From NCBI RefSeq assembly GCF_022200785.1, contig NZ_CP087585.1:1550001-1614000 (forward strand): 64,000 nt of DNA, given 5' to 3'. How positions within the stretch are numbered: position 1 is the stretch's first letter; each line of letters begins with the position of its first letter. This document shows, piece by piece, positions 27,856 through 42,561 of this stretch. The DNA is from Pedobacter mucosus. Its GTDB lineage: Bacteria > Bacteroidota > Bacteroidia > Sphingobacteriales > Sphingobacteriaceae. Under the pieces are notes generated by a model. It worked only from the letters and a program-made list of their open reading frames with translations. It did no database searches and was not told where the DNA came from. Both the position numbers and the translations under genes were made by a program.

Positions 27856-30030
27856 ATGAAATTTAGAATATACATCGTTTCGGCATTATGTTTTACCTTT
27901 TTTGCCGAACAAGTTCAAGCCCAAAAAGCATCATGGATTTGGTATCCCGGAGATTTTGATATTTATATGAGCAACGTAATGCAAAATCGTAGGACGGAAA
28001 GAGGCTCATTCTTTCCGGTTTTTTGGAAAATGGATAGTCATTTTGTGTTGGTCGATTTTCATAAAGAATTTAATTTGGCACAAGCTGAGGAAGTAAAACT
28101 TTTTGTTGAGGGAACTTATAATGTAAAAATCGATGGACAAGCGATTACTGGTTTTCCGAAAAGCATTCTAATTCCAGCCGGAAAGCATAAATTGAGTTTA
28201 AAAGTTTATAATCAAGCTCACGTTCCTGCCATTTTCATTCGAGGAAAAACTATTATTTCTGATGAAACTTGGTTGTCAACTTTTGAAGATAAAGAGTGGA
28301 TTGATGCCAGTGGAAAAACATCAGATAAATCCGGAACTACGTTTGTTTCCGCAGGCTCATGGAATTTAACTGATCCGATGGTTTTACCATCCCAATTTAA
28401 ACTCCCAGTTGTTCCTCAGTCGGCTGTTAAAACTGAAAAAAATAACAACGGCTCTATATCCGATTTCGGAAAAGAAACTTTTGGTTTTATTAAAGTTCAT
28501 GGCCTAAAAGGAAAAGGGAAATTAAGTATCTATTATGGAGAATCAAGAGAAGAAGCTTTATCAACTGATAAGTGTGAAACTTTAGATTATGTAGACATAG
28601 ATTTGACTGATAAAAAAGATTCTATTATGCCACTTTCCAAAGCTTTTCGATACGTTAATAGTCAAGCAACAGGCAATGTAACGCTCGATTCTGTGTCTAT
28701 GCTATATGAGTATGCGCCAGTTACAGAGCGTGGAAGTTTTAAGTCTTCTGATGCTGAGCTGAACAAAATATATGATGTTGCAAAATATACTTTCCATTTA
28801 AACACTCGCGAATTCTTTATTGATGGTATAAAACGTGATCGATGGGTTTGGAGTGGTGATGCTTATCAGAGTTATTTAATGAATTATTATTCGTTTTTTG
28901 ATGCGCCAACGGTTAAGCGAACTTTGCTTGCTCAACGCGGAAAAGATCCTGTAACCGCACATATTAATACCATTATGGATTATTCATTTTATTGGTTTTT
29001 AGGTATTTACGATTACTATAAATATACAGGCGACAAAAAATTTGTTCAGGATATTTACCCTAGAATGCAATCTTTAATGACTTACATTGATGGTAGAAAA
29101 AACAAAAATGGTTTGCTTGAATGGATGCCAGGAGATTGGATTTTTATTGATTGGGCCGATAAATTAAGTAAAGATGGCGAAGTTAGTTTTGAGCAATTGT
29201 TATACGCAAGAAGTTTAGAAACCATGGCTTTGTGTGCTAAATTAGCTGGCGATACAGATGGCGTATCAAAATATGATGAACAGGCTAAATTGCTTAAAAA
29301 TAAGATTTTTGAGCTTTATTGGAACCAAAATAAACATGCATTGGTACATAGTCGCGTAGATGATAAACAAACTGAAAATGTAACCCGATATGCAAATATG
29401 TTCAGTATTTTCTTCGACTATTTTACGCCTGAACAAAAATTAGAAGTGAAGAAAAATGTGCTTTTAAATGATAGTATTGCAAAAATTACCACGCCTTATA
29501 TGCGTTTCTACGAGCTGGAGGCATTATGCGCCATGGGCGAACAATCATATGTATTGAAAGAAATGAAAAGTTATTGGGGTGGAATGCTTAAGCTTGGTGC
29601 CACATCTTTTTGGGAAGAATATAATCCTGATAAAAAAGGAACGGAACATTTAGCAATGTACGGTAGACCGTTTGGGAAGAGCCTCTGCCATGCCTGGGGT
29701 GCTAGTCCGATTTATTTATTAGGAAAATATTATTTAGGTGTGCAGCCAACTTCCCCAGGATATGAAACTTATACCATTGAACCAAATTTAGGTGGTTTAA
29801 ATTGGATGGAAGGGAAAGTGCCGACAGCGAATGGAGACATTTCTGTTTATATTAGCAAAAATGAGGTTAGGGTAAAATCGGCTTATGGTGTTGGGAAATT
29901 GAAGTTAAAGAGTAAATCAAAGCCTATCGCTAAAGGTGCTGAAATCAGAGAAATTTCAAAAGGTTTATTTGAAGTTACTATCGAAAAAGGGAAGGATTAT
30001 AGCGTGAAGTATAACCCCCCAGCCCCCTAA
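27856..30030 (+). CDS. Secreted GH78 alpha-L-rhamnosidase-like protein
   Basis: This 724-residue protein has a signal peptide ending QVQAQ. It lacks the long N-terminal part of the other two GH78 genes. The rhamnosidase barrel is marked by FIDGIKRDRWVWSGDAYQSY, with acidic positions matching the family pattern, and by WEEYNPDKKGTEHLAMYGRPFGKSLCHAWG (broken here as one continuous region at about residues 588-620). The C-terminal beta domain has ANGDISVYI. It probably removes rhamnose from short oligosaccharides. The final residues YNPPAP and the stop codon are supplied by a CCCCCT/AGGGGG repeat, so the native C terminus may have been altered. Confidence 0.82.
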   Translation: MKFRIYIVSALCFTFFAEQVQAQKASWIWYPGDFDIYMSNVMQNRRTERGSFFPVFWKMDSHFVLVDFHKEFNLAQAEEVKLFVEGTYNVKIDGQAITGFPKSILIPAGKHKLSLKVYNQAHVPAIFIRGKTIISDETWLSTFEDKEWIDASGKTSDKSGTTFVSAGSWNLTDPMVLPSQFKLPVVPQSAVKTEKNNNGSISDFGKETFGFIKVHGLKGKGKLSIYYGESREEALSTDKCETLDYVDIDLTDKKDSIMPLSKAFRYVNSQATGNVTLDSVSMLYEYAPVTERGSFKSSDAELNKIYDVAKYTFHLNTREFFIDGIKRDRWVWSGDAYQSYLMNYYSFFDAPTVKRTLLAQRGKDPVTAHINTIMDYSFYWFLGIYDYYKYTGDKKFVQDIYPRMQSLMTYIDGRKNKNGLLEWMPGDWIFIDWADKLSKDGEVSFEQLLYARSLETMALCAKLAGDTDGVSKYDEQAKLLKNKIFELYWNQNKHALVHSRVDDKQTENVTRYANMFSIFFDYFTPEQKLEVKKNVLLNDSIAKITTPYMRFYELEALCAMGEQSYVLKEMKSYWGGMLKLGATSFWEEYNPDKKGTEHLAMYGRPFGKSLCHAWGASPIYLLGKYYLGVQPTSPGYETYTIEPNLGGLNWMEGKVPTANGDISVYISKNEVRVKSAYGVGKLKLKSKSKPIAKGAEIREISKGLFEVTIEKGKDYSVKYNPPAP

Positions 30031-30039
30031 AGGGGGAGT
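30013..30039. repeat. C-rich/G-rich inverted repeat carrying the GH78 stop codon
   Basis: CCCCCT at 30023-30028 pairs with AGGGGG at 30031-30036, preceded by AACCCCCCAG. I recall this short motif as widespread in Bacteroidetes genomes. It overlaps the TAA at 30028-30030 and could also form a terminator-like stem. Confidence 0.65.
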
Positions 30040-30119
30040 TGAAAGCCTGGTAGTATTGGCTTTTCTAATTCTCATTTTTGTAGTCGAAATACTTTTAAAA
30101 AACAGCAACCTTGAATATT

Positions 30120-30335
30120 TTGCTATGTTGAGGCACAGCCTGTCCCAACTTATGGAAAAGCGTCTGCAAGCGATGAAACAGATTCTTCGTACTTACAAAT
30201 AACAACAATTGTAACGCATTGATATTTTAACTTATAAAAAGCCACACACGAACGGTCGTCATCCTGAACTTGTTTCAGGATCTGATTAGCATGAATGACA
30301 AGCATGAAAGATGCTGAACTGAATTCAGCATGACG
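30120..30335. repeat. Remnant repeats and a family B palindrome in a 385-base gap
   Basis: Bases about 30120-30200 contain a degraded family A/C mosaic (GAGGCACAGCCTGTCCC, GTCTGCAAGCGATGAAAC, AGATTCTTCG). Bases 30257-30335 are a full family B palindrome (CGTCATCCTGAACTTGTTTC ... ATTCAGCATGACG). The rest of 30031-30415 shows no gene. Confidence 0.75.
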
Positions 30336-30389
30336 ATCGTAAAAACAATAGATTCCTGAACAATTAAAATCTATAACGATAGAAAGTCA

Positions 30390-30417
30390 AAATCCCCGTT
30401 GGGGATATAGGGGATTT
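30390..30417. terminator. Stem-loop at the end of the IclR gene
   Basis: AAATCCCC (30390-30397) pairs with GGGGATTT (30410-30417) around a 12-base loop. It overlaps the stop codon of the minus-strand IclR gene at 30416-30418 and lies downstream of the plus-strand GH78, so it could end transcription in both directions. Confidence 0.55.
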
Positions 30418-31189
30418 AAACCCCAATCCGCTGCTCAATCTTCTTAACACATTTATAAGCCTCCTCCAATATCACATCGTTTTCTATGTTTTTATCCATA
30501 TTTAGTGCATTCAACATGGAGATTGTTAAACAAGCAATGATGCCATTATTACTGTTAATGCCAATAGGAACTGATATATCCGTAACACCCGAAACCGATT
30601 CGCTATTTTTAAGGTAAGCACCAGTGTGTTGAATATCCTGCAAAGACGATAAAAATTCTTCTTGCTGAGCCTTCGAATATTTCTTGAAAATTGCATTTCC
30701 TCTAAGGGTAGTATTTTGCTCAGATTCTGACATATAAGCTAATAAAACCTTTCCAGATGCAGTTAAAGGCAATGGAAATAAATTTCCTTCTTCAATAGAA
30801 AGCGCAATTGGGCCAGGGCTTTTAGCATGAATAATCACCATTACCTGGTTCATATATAGAATGCTGAGGTGGCAAGATTGACGAAGCGAATTCGCAAGTT
30901 CTTCAAGCGGAAACTGTGCTGCTTTACGTAACTCATCAATTGGAGAATGCCGATGTGATAGGTAAAATAATTTCAATGAAAGCCTGTATTTTCCCGAAAC
31001 TTCATCTCTGATAATATAGCCTCGGCCTTCTAAACTCATCAACATTCTATAGATTTCGTTAGGCGTTTTCTCAATGCCAATGGCTATTTCGGTTTGTGAG
31101 AGGGGAATAGACTGAGAAGATAAATATTCCAATATATCAAGGCCTTTATCTAAAGCTGGAGCCTGATACTTTAATTCTTTTTCTTTCAT
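30416..31189 (-). CDS. IclR family transcriptional regulator
   Basis: This 257-residue cytoplasmic DNA-binding protein has an N-terminal winged helix (about residues 10-70: ALDKGLDILEYLSSQSIPLS, TEIAIGIEKTPNEIYRMLMS, GYIIRDE, GKYRLSLKLFYLSHRH). The ligand domain (about 85-250) has ASGKVLLAYMSE and SGVTDISVPIG, both typical of IclR. It is the only transcription factor in the window and the only minus-strand gene before the arabinose operon. It is divergent from the GH78 gene at 31445, with an inverted repeat between them. It probably controls the pectin genes in response to a sugar-derived effector, by inference. Confidence 0.92.
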   Translation of the reverse strand: MKEKELKYQAPALDKGLDILEYLSSQSIPLSQTEIAIGIEKTPNEIYRMLMSLEGRGYIIRDEVSGKYRLSLKLFYLSHRHSPIDELRKAAQFPLEELANSLRQSCHLSILYMNQVMVIIHAKSPGPIALSIEEGNLFPLPLTASGKVLLAYMSESEQNTTLRGNAIFKKYSKAQQEEFLSSLQDIQHTGAYLKNSESVSGVTDISVPIGINSNNGIIACLTISMLNALNMDKNIENDVILEEAYKCVKKIEQRIGV

Positions 31190-31285
31190 TTGGTTAGATA
31201 GATGGTGTATCGGTTTTTTTACAAGATCAAAAGTACAAAATGCGTCTTTAATTACCGTGAGAAGATCTTATATAAATTAAACACT

Positions 31286-31324
31286 AATATATGTTTTCAT
31301 ATTTAAAAAAAACATTTATATTTG
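31286..31324 (+). promoter_or_regulatory. Candidate operator and Bacteroidetes-type promoter between iclR-like and GH78 genes
   Basis: AATATATGTTTT (31286-31297) and AAAACATTTATATT (31309-31322) form an imperfect inverted repeat with a two-base difference between arms. TATATTTG at 31317-31324 fits the Bacteroidetes minus-7 consensus TAnnTTTG, and TGTTTT at 31292 sits at a fair distance for the minus-33 element. The overlap of operator and promoter would suit control by the divergent IclR protein. This is visual evidence only. Confidence 0.35.
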
Positions 31325-31444
31325 AATTAAGGCAATTTCTTTAAAACATCAATTAAGGAATTTGATATTGTAACCATTTATAAACCAAAATTGTTGTGTC
31401 GTTTAATCAACGATGCAATTTGCTGAAAAGCAATTCTACAAAAA

Positions 31445-34204
31445 ATGAGTAAAATTATAACTTTCATCTGGCTTTCCCTGCTAAGCTTTACGCTTTTTGG
31501 ACAAGATATAAAGGTGGCTCATTTGATTTGTGAATATAAGGATAATCCAATTGGTATAGATCTGATGGCGCCAAATTTAAGTTGGAAACTCACGTCAACC
31601 AAGCGCAATGTGATGCAAACTGCTTATCAAATTTTGGTGTCGAATAATTTAGCTGATTTAGACAAAAATGTTGGCAAAATTTGGGATACAAAAAAAGTAA
31701 AATCCATTCAATCTATTCAAATAAAATATAGCGGATCAACACTTTTATCAACCAAAACATATTATTGGAAAGTTCGTGTTTGGGATAATTTAGGAAATGA
31801 ATCTGTCTGGAGTAAAGCCGCTTTCTGGCAAATGGGCTTATTAAATGTTACAGATTGGAAAGGTGCAAAATGGATTGCTTACGAGAAACTAGCGGATTCA
31901 AATGTAAATATTTTGCCTACGGATGGTAAAAAGGATAAATACAATGGCAATAACATTTTGCCGATGTTTCGAAAGGAATTTTCAGCGGGGAAACCTATAA
32001 AAAAAGCGACTGCATTCATTTCTGGTTTGGGTCATTTTGAAATGACTTTGAATGGAGAAAAAGTTGGCGATGATTTTCTAGCGCCAGGCTGGACAAAATA
32101 TGATAAAGAGGCTTTATATGTAAGTTACGATTTAACTAAACAGCTAAAGAAAGGGAAAAACGCCATTGGTGTAATGCTTGGAAATGGGTTTTACTACATT
32201 CCGCCAGTTAAAGAGCGCTATAAAAAATTAAAGGTTGCTTTTGGTTATCCAAAAATGATTTGCCGTTTATTGATTGAATTTACTGATGGAACTTCAGCGA
32301 ACATTATCAGCAACCAAAGTTGGAAAACAGCTCCATCGCCAATCACTTTTTCTAGTATTTATGGTGGCGAAGATTATAATGCAAATCTTGAACAAAAGGC
32401 CTGGAACTTGCCGGGTTTTAAAGATATTAAGTGGAAAACTCCAATTTTAGTTGATGGCCCAAAACTGAATGCGCAGAAAGAAGAACCTGTAAAAATTTTC
32501 GAAAATTTTTCTGCTCAGACGATTACCGCTGTTCCAAATAACGAATGGGTTTATGATTTAGGACAAAATTCTTCGGCAATAATAGAGTTAAAAGTTCAAG
32601 GCAAAAAAGGCGATACCATCCGCATTACGCCCGCAGAATTATTGAAAGCGGATGGATCGGTAACGCAAAAAAACATTGGTGGCCCATCTTACTTCACTTA
32701 TATTTTAAAAGGTGAAGGACTAGAAACCTGGCGACCTCAGTTTTTTTATACCGGATTTCGTTATCTACAAGTTAAAGGTGGTGTTCCGGCAGGAAAAGAA
32801 AACCCTTTGGATAAAGCCATAATAGAAAATTTAAAAAGCTTGCATATTAGGAATGCCGCTGAACAGGTTGGTCATTTTTCGTCGTCAAATGAACTATTTA
32901 ATAAAACTTTTAGTCTGATAGATTGGGCAATCAAAAGCAACATGGTAAGCGTTTTTACCGATTGTCCGCACCGTGAAAAATTAGGCTGGTTAGAGGAATT
33001 ACATTTAATGGGTAGTTCGGTTAGGTATAATTATGATGCGGCACCGTTGTTTAAAAAGTCTTTGCAGGATATGAAAAACTCGCAGTTGGCAAGTGGATTA
33101 ATTCCGGAGATTGCACCCGAATACGTGAAATTTGAATGGGGTGGCGATATGTTTCGAGATTCACCAGAATGGGGTAGTAGTGGGATTTTAATGCCTTGGT
33201 ATTTGTATCAATGGTATGGCGACAAACAGTCCATCATCGATTATTACCCTATGATGCAACGCTACATAAATTATCTTGGTAAAAAAGCAGATCAACACAT
33301 TTTATCACAGGGTTTAGGTGATTGGTATGATTTAGGACCAAAACCGCCAGGCGTTTCACAATTGACACCAATGGGCGTAACCGGAACAGCAATTTATCAC
33401 TATGACTTAAAAATATTAGAGAAAATGGCAACGCTTCTGGGTAAGAAAGCCGATGCTTTAGCTTACGGGAAACTTGCAGCTAACGTTCGAAAAGCTTTTA
33501 ATAGCAAGTTTTTTGATTCCAAAACTAAACAGTATGGAACGGGTTCTCAGGCTGCAAATGCAATGGCTATTTATATGGGTTTAGTTGAAGAAAAAGATAA
33601 AAATGCCGTTATCGAAAACTTAGTTGAAGACATTAGGAGCAGAAAAAATAGCTTAACTGCTGGAGATATTGGCTACCGTTATGTGTTACGAGTGTTGGAA
33701 GATGCAGGCAGATCTGACGTGATTTTTGATATGAATAGCCGTTCAGATGTTCCTGGCTACGGAATGCAAATTGCAAAAGGTGCTACAGCTTTAACAGAAT
33801 CTTGGGCAGCTTTGCCAACGGTTTCGAACAATCATTTTATGCTTGGGCATTTAATGGAGTGGTTTTATAGCGGTGTTGGTGGTATCCGTCAGGCAGAGAA
33901 TTCCATTGCTTTTAACAATATTAGAATTGAACCTGAAGTGGTTGGAGACCTTACCTCAGCAAATGTAAGTTACAATTCTCCTTACGGAGTAATTTCGACC
34001 AAATGGACCAAAACGGATAAAGTTTTTATATTGGAAGTGAATATTCCTGTTAATACGAAGGCGGCTATTTATTTCCCAGGGAAATTAAAACAGACGATAA
34101 CCGATGAAATTAATCCTAGGATAAATGCTTTGAGGTTTGAAAATGGAAAAGCGACAGTTAATGTAGGTTCTGGACATTATAAATTTAAATGTACCAATGA
34201 TTAG
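31445..34204 (+). CDS. Secreted GH78 alpha-L-rhamnosidase (second copy)
   Basis: This 919-residue protein has a signal peptide ending TLFGQ. It has the same multi-domain order as the protein at 14280: Ig-like start (IGIDLMAPNLSWKLTSTKRN), rhamnose-binding-like beta domain (LGHFEMTLNGEKVGDDFLAP), catalytic alpha-toroid with TDCPHREKLGWLEELHLMGS, and C-terminal beta domain (NVSYNSPYGVIST). The motif DCPHREKLGW marks a different GH78 subgroup from the DCPQRNERMPW copy, so the two probably cut different linkages. It starts the block after the IclR gene and overlaps the next gene by eight bases. Confidence 0.9.
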   Translation: MSKIITFIWLSLLSFTLFGQDIKVAHLICEYKDNPIGIDLMAPNLSWKLTSTKRNVMQTAYQILVSNNLADLDKNVGKIWDTKKVKSIQSIQIKYSGSTLLSTKTYYWKVRVWDNLGNESVWSKAAFWQMGLLNVTDWKGAKWIAYEKLADSNVNILPTDGKKDKYNGNNILPMFRKEFSAGKPIKKATAFISGLGHFEMTLNGEKVGDDFLAPGWTKYDKEALYVSYDLTKQLKKGKNAIGVMLGNGFYYIPPVKERYKKLKVAFGYPKMICRLLIEFTDGTSANIISNQSWKTAPSPITFSSIYGGEDYNANLEQKAWNLPGFKDIKWKTPILVDGPKLNAQKEEPVKIFENFSAQTITAVPNNEWVYDLGQNSSAIIELKVQGKKGDTIRITPAELLKADGSVTQKNIGGPSYFTYILKGEGLETWRPQFFYTGFRYLQVKGGVPAGKENPLDKAIIENLKSLHIRNAAEQVGHFSSSNELFNKTFSLIDWAIKSNMVSVFTDCPHREKLGWLEELHLMGSSVRYNYDAAPLFKKSLQDMKNSQLASGLIPEIAPEYVKFEWGGDMFRDSPEWGSSGILMPWYLYQWYGDKQSIIDYYPMMQRYINYLGKKADQHILSQGLGDWYDLGPKPPGVSQLTPMGVTGTAIYHYDLKILEKMATLLGKKADALAYGKLAANVRKAFNSKFFDSKTKQYGTGSQAANAMAIYMGLVEEKDKNAVIENLVEDIRSRKNSLTAGDIGYRYVLRVLEDAGRSDVIFDMNSRSDVPGYGMQIAKGATALTESWAALPTVSNNHFMLGHLMEWFYSGVGGIRQAENSIAFNNIRIEPEVVGDLTSANVSYNSPYGVISTKWTKTDKVFILEVNIPVNTKAAIYFPGKLKQTITDEINPRINALRFENGKATVNVGSGHYKFKCTND

Positions 34205-35309
34205 AGCCATAATCTTAATAATTTTATTTTTCGCTGCATCGGGTGTTCATGCTCAATCAGTCAAGCCGGTTTCAGCTGAAACCATGGAGAAAATTTATCA
34301 GGAAGTTAAAACGCCATTTAAACATGGTTTAGTGATGGTTCCTGATGATGCTCAACATAAAATGGATTGTCCGACAATTTTCAAAAAGGGAAAATATTGG
34401 TACATGACCTACCTAATTTACAGCGGGAGAGGTTACGAAACTTGGCTATCAAAAAGTAAGGATTTATTGCATTGGGAAAATCAGGGGAAAATAATGTCCT
34501 TTGGAGATTCTGGAAATTGGGATGATAATCAAAAAGCAGGTTACAACGCCTTACAAAATACAAAATGGGGAGGAAATTATACGCCGAGTAAATTTGATGG
34601 GAAATATTGGATGTCGTATTTTGGAGGAAAAGAAAGAGGTTATGAGGTTGAGCCATTATCAATTGGAATGGCTTTTACCAACAAAAATCCAGCTTTGGTT
34701 CAAGAATGGAGTCGATTGGATAAGCCTGTTTTAACTTCGGCAGATGCAGATGTTCGGTGGTGGGAAAATAGAAATAAACTTTTCAAAAGTACTGTAATAA
34801 AAGATAAACAAAAGTTCACCGGGCATCCATTCGTAATGTATTACAATGCTGTTGGCGATTCTTTAGTAAATAATAAAAAGACGCGTTGGTATGAACGAAT
34901 CGGCATGGCTGTTTCTGATGATATGGTGCATTGGCAACGTTTCAATAAAAATCCAGTAGTTCATCATCCTGTCGGCATTACCGGCGATGCTGTGATTCAA
35001 AAGATAAATGGAGTATATGTTATGTTTTATTTTGGTGCTTTTTGGGAAGATAGAAAAGGTGCGTTCAATCGGTTTGCGGCATCAAACGATTTGATAAACT
35101 GGACGGATTGGACAGGGCAAAATTTGATTGAATCTTCAGAAAAATATGATGAATTATATGCGCATAAATCTTTCGTTCTGAAATATAAAGGAATCGTTTA
35201 TCACTTTTATTGTGCGGTAAATAAGCAAGATCAACGTGGTATTGCGGTAGCAACATCGAAAGATTTAGGTAAAAGTAAATTGAACTTTGTAACTGAAATC
35301 AAAAATTAA
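34197..35309 (+). CDS. Secreted five-bladed propeller glycosidase (GH43/GH32-like)
   Basis: This 370-residue protein has a signal peptide ending GVHAQ. Features of the GH43/GH32/GH130 propeller superfamily are visible: HKMDCPTIFKKGKYWYMTYL (Asp in the first blade), YETWLSKSKDLLHWENQGKI, GMAVSDDMVHWQRF and GDAVIQKINGVYVMFYFG. It probably releases terminal sugars from pectin side chains; the family within the superfamily cannot be fixed by eye. It overlaps the rhamnosidase by eight bases, and the GH2 gene begins at the very next base, so all three are translationally linked. Confidence 0.68.
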   Translation: MIRAIILIILFFAASGVHAQSVKPVSAETMEKIYQEVKTPFKHGLVMVPDDAQHKMDCPTIFKKGKYWYMTYLIYSGRGYETWLSKSKDLLHWENQGKIMSFGDSGNWDDNQKAGYNALQNTKWGGNYTPSKFDGKYWMSYFGGKERGYEVEPLSIGMAFTNKNPALVQEWSRLDKPVLTSADADVRWWENRNKLFKSTVIKDKQKFTGHPFVMYYNAVGDSLVNNKKTRWYERIGMAVSDDMVHWQRFNKNPVVHHPVGITGDAVIQKINGVYVMFYFGAFWEDRKGAFNRFAASNDLINWTDWTGQNLIESSEKYDELYAHKSFVLKYKGIVYHFYCAVNKQDQRGIAVATSKDLGKSKLNFVTEIKN

Positions 35310-41203
<5,894 letters not shown>

Positions 41204-41214
41204 CATAAATTATT

Positions 41215-41377
41215 GTCAATCTGAGGAACGAAGACCTGCGAAGCAAGCATGAATGCCTTTAAAAACATAGATACCATGAATAGTCTGCAAGCGATAAACA
41301 CTGTCTCAAAAAAGGCAGAAGCTAACATTAAATCTGCAGAAAATAAGATAGAGATTCTTCGCTATGCTCAGAATGAC
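41215..41377. repeat. Degraded family C repeat
   Basis: The left end is GTCAATCTGAGGAACGAAGA and the right end is AGAGATTCTTCGCTATGCTC then AGAATGAC. It fills the gap before the CoA-transferase module. No other element is seen. Confidence 0.7.
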
Positions 41378-41400
41378 AAAAACATAAAAAGAGAATTTCA

Positions 41401-42561
41401 TTGGAAAAAACGATTAATTTAAAAGGAATAACATGGAACCACAGTCGTGGGCTATTGCCGATGGTGGCAACTGCGCAACGATTTTCTGAATTGTACCCAA
41501 ATGTTAACATCACTTGGGAGAAAAGGAGTTTGCAACAATTTGCCGATTTATCTATCCAAGAACTAGCGGAGCGATTTGATTTGTTGGTTATCGACCATCC
41601 ATGGGCAGGTTTTGCAGCAAAAACAAAATCAATTGTTCCTTTGGATTTTTACCTTTCTAACGATTATTTAGCCGACCAGGAACGCAATTCCGTTGGTGAA
41701 TCTTATAAAAGTTATTTCTATGATGAACATTTATGGGCACTTCCAATAGATGCAGCAACACCTGTGGCCGCATCGAGACCAGATTTGTTTGAAGAAAAAG
41801 GATTGGAATTACCTAAATCATTTGAAGATTTATTGTCTTTGGCAGATAAAGGATTAGTTGCTTTTGCAGGTATTCCGATTGATGTGTTGATGAATTTTTA
41901 TACACTTTGCTGTTCACTGGGTGAAGATCCCTGCCAAAACGAAAGCGAAGTTATCTCGCCAGAAATAGGCGGTAAAGCATTGCAAATGTACAGGGAAATG
42001 GCATCTAAAATAGACAAAGCTAATTTTAATAGAAACCCAATTCAAGTGTACGAGGCAATGACGCTAAGTGATGAAATTGCTTATTGTCCTTTTGCTTACG
42101 GTTATTCAAATTATGCTAGAAACGGTTATGCTCGTAAAGCATTGCAATTTCATGATATGATATCCCTTGATGGAAAAACCAATTTGCGGAGTACTTTAGG
42201 AGGAACAGGATTGGCTATTTCTGCTCAATGTACAGACCTTGATGTTGCTGCCAAATATGTAGAATTCGTGGGTTCTCCTGCTTGCCAGTCTACGTTATTT
42301 TTTGAGAGTGGCGGTCAACCAGGGCACTTGGCCGCATGGAAAAATGGAGAAGTAAACAGACAAAGTCAGCAATATTTTTTAAATACTTTACCAGCATTAG
42401 AACGGGCTTTTCTTCGTCCGCGCTACCATGGGTCGATGTTTTTTCAAGACCATGCAGGCGATGTTGTTCAAGATTATTTAATGAATGGTGGAAATGAATC
42501 TCAGGTTTTATTAGCCATGAATGAATTATATATTAAATCAAAAAGTTTAAAAATATCATGA
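41401..42561 (+). CDS. Solute-binding-protein-like protein without signal peptide
   Basis: This 386-residue protein resembles family 1 extracellular solute-binding proteins: a first strand KTINLKGITWNHSRG directly at the N terminus, FSELYPNVNITWEKRSLQQF, FDLLVIDHPWAG, LPIDAATPVAASRPDLFEE and LGGTGLAISAQCTDLDVAAK. It starts at TTG; the next in-frame ATG is inside the conserved region. There is no signal peptide or lipobox, and no ABC permease or ATPase nearby. It overlaps the CoA-transferase gene by four bases. It is therefore probably a cytoplasmic protein with a binding-protein fold, perhaps handling a metabolite for the CoA-transferases. This role is inference. Confidence 0.75.
   Translation: MEKTINLKGITWNHSRGLLPMVATAQRFSELYPNVNITWEKRSLQQFADLSIQELAERFDLLVIDHPWAGFAAKTKSIVPLDFYLSNDYLADQERNSVGESYKSYFYDEHLWALPIDAATPVAASRPDLFEEKGLELPKSFEDLLSLADKGLVAFAGIPIDVLMNFYTLCCSLGEDPCQNESEVISPEIGGKALQMYREMASKIDKANFNRNPIQVYEAMTLSDEIAYCPFAYGYSNYARNGYARKALQFHDMISLDGKTNLRSTLGGTGLAISAQCTDLDVAAKYVEFVGSPACQSTLFFESGGQPGHLAAWKNGEVNRQSQQYFLNTLPALERAFLRPRYHGSMFFQDHAGDVVQDYLMNGGNESQVLLAMNELYIKSKSLKIS

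Noticed and set aside
41401..42561. Normal exported ABC binding protein
   Set aside because: No signal peptide or lipobox can be read at the N terminus and no ABC permease or ATPase gene is present nearby, so I describe it as a cytoplasmic binding-protein-like protein.
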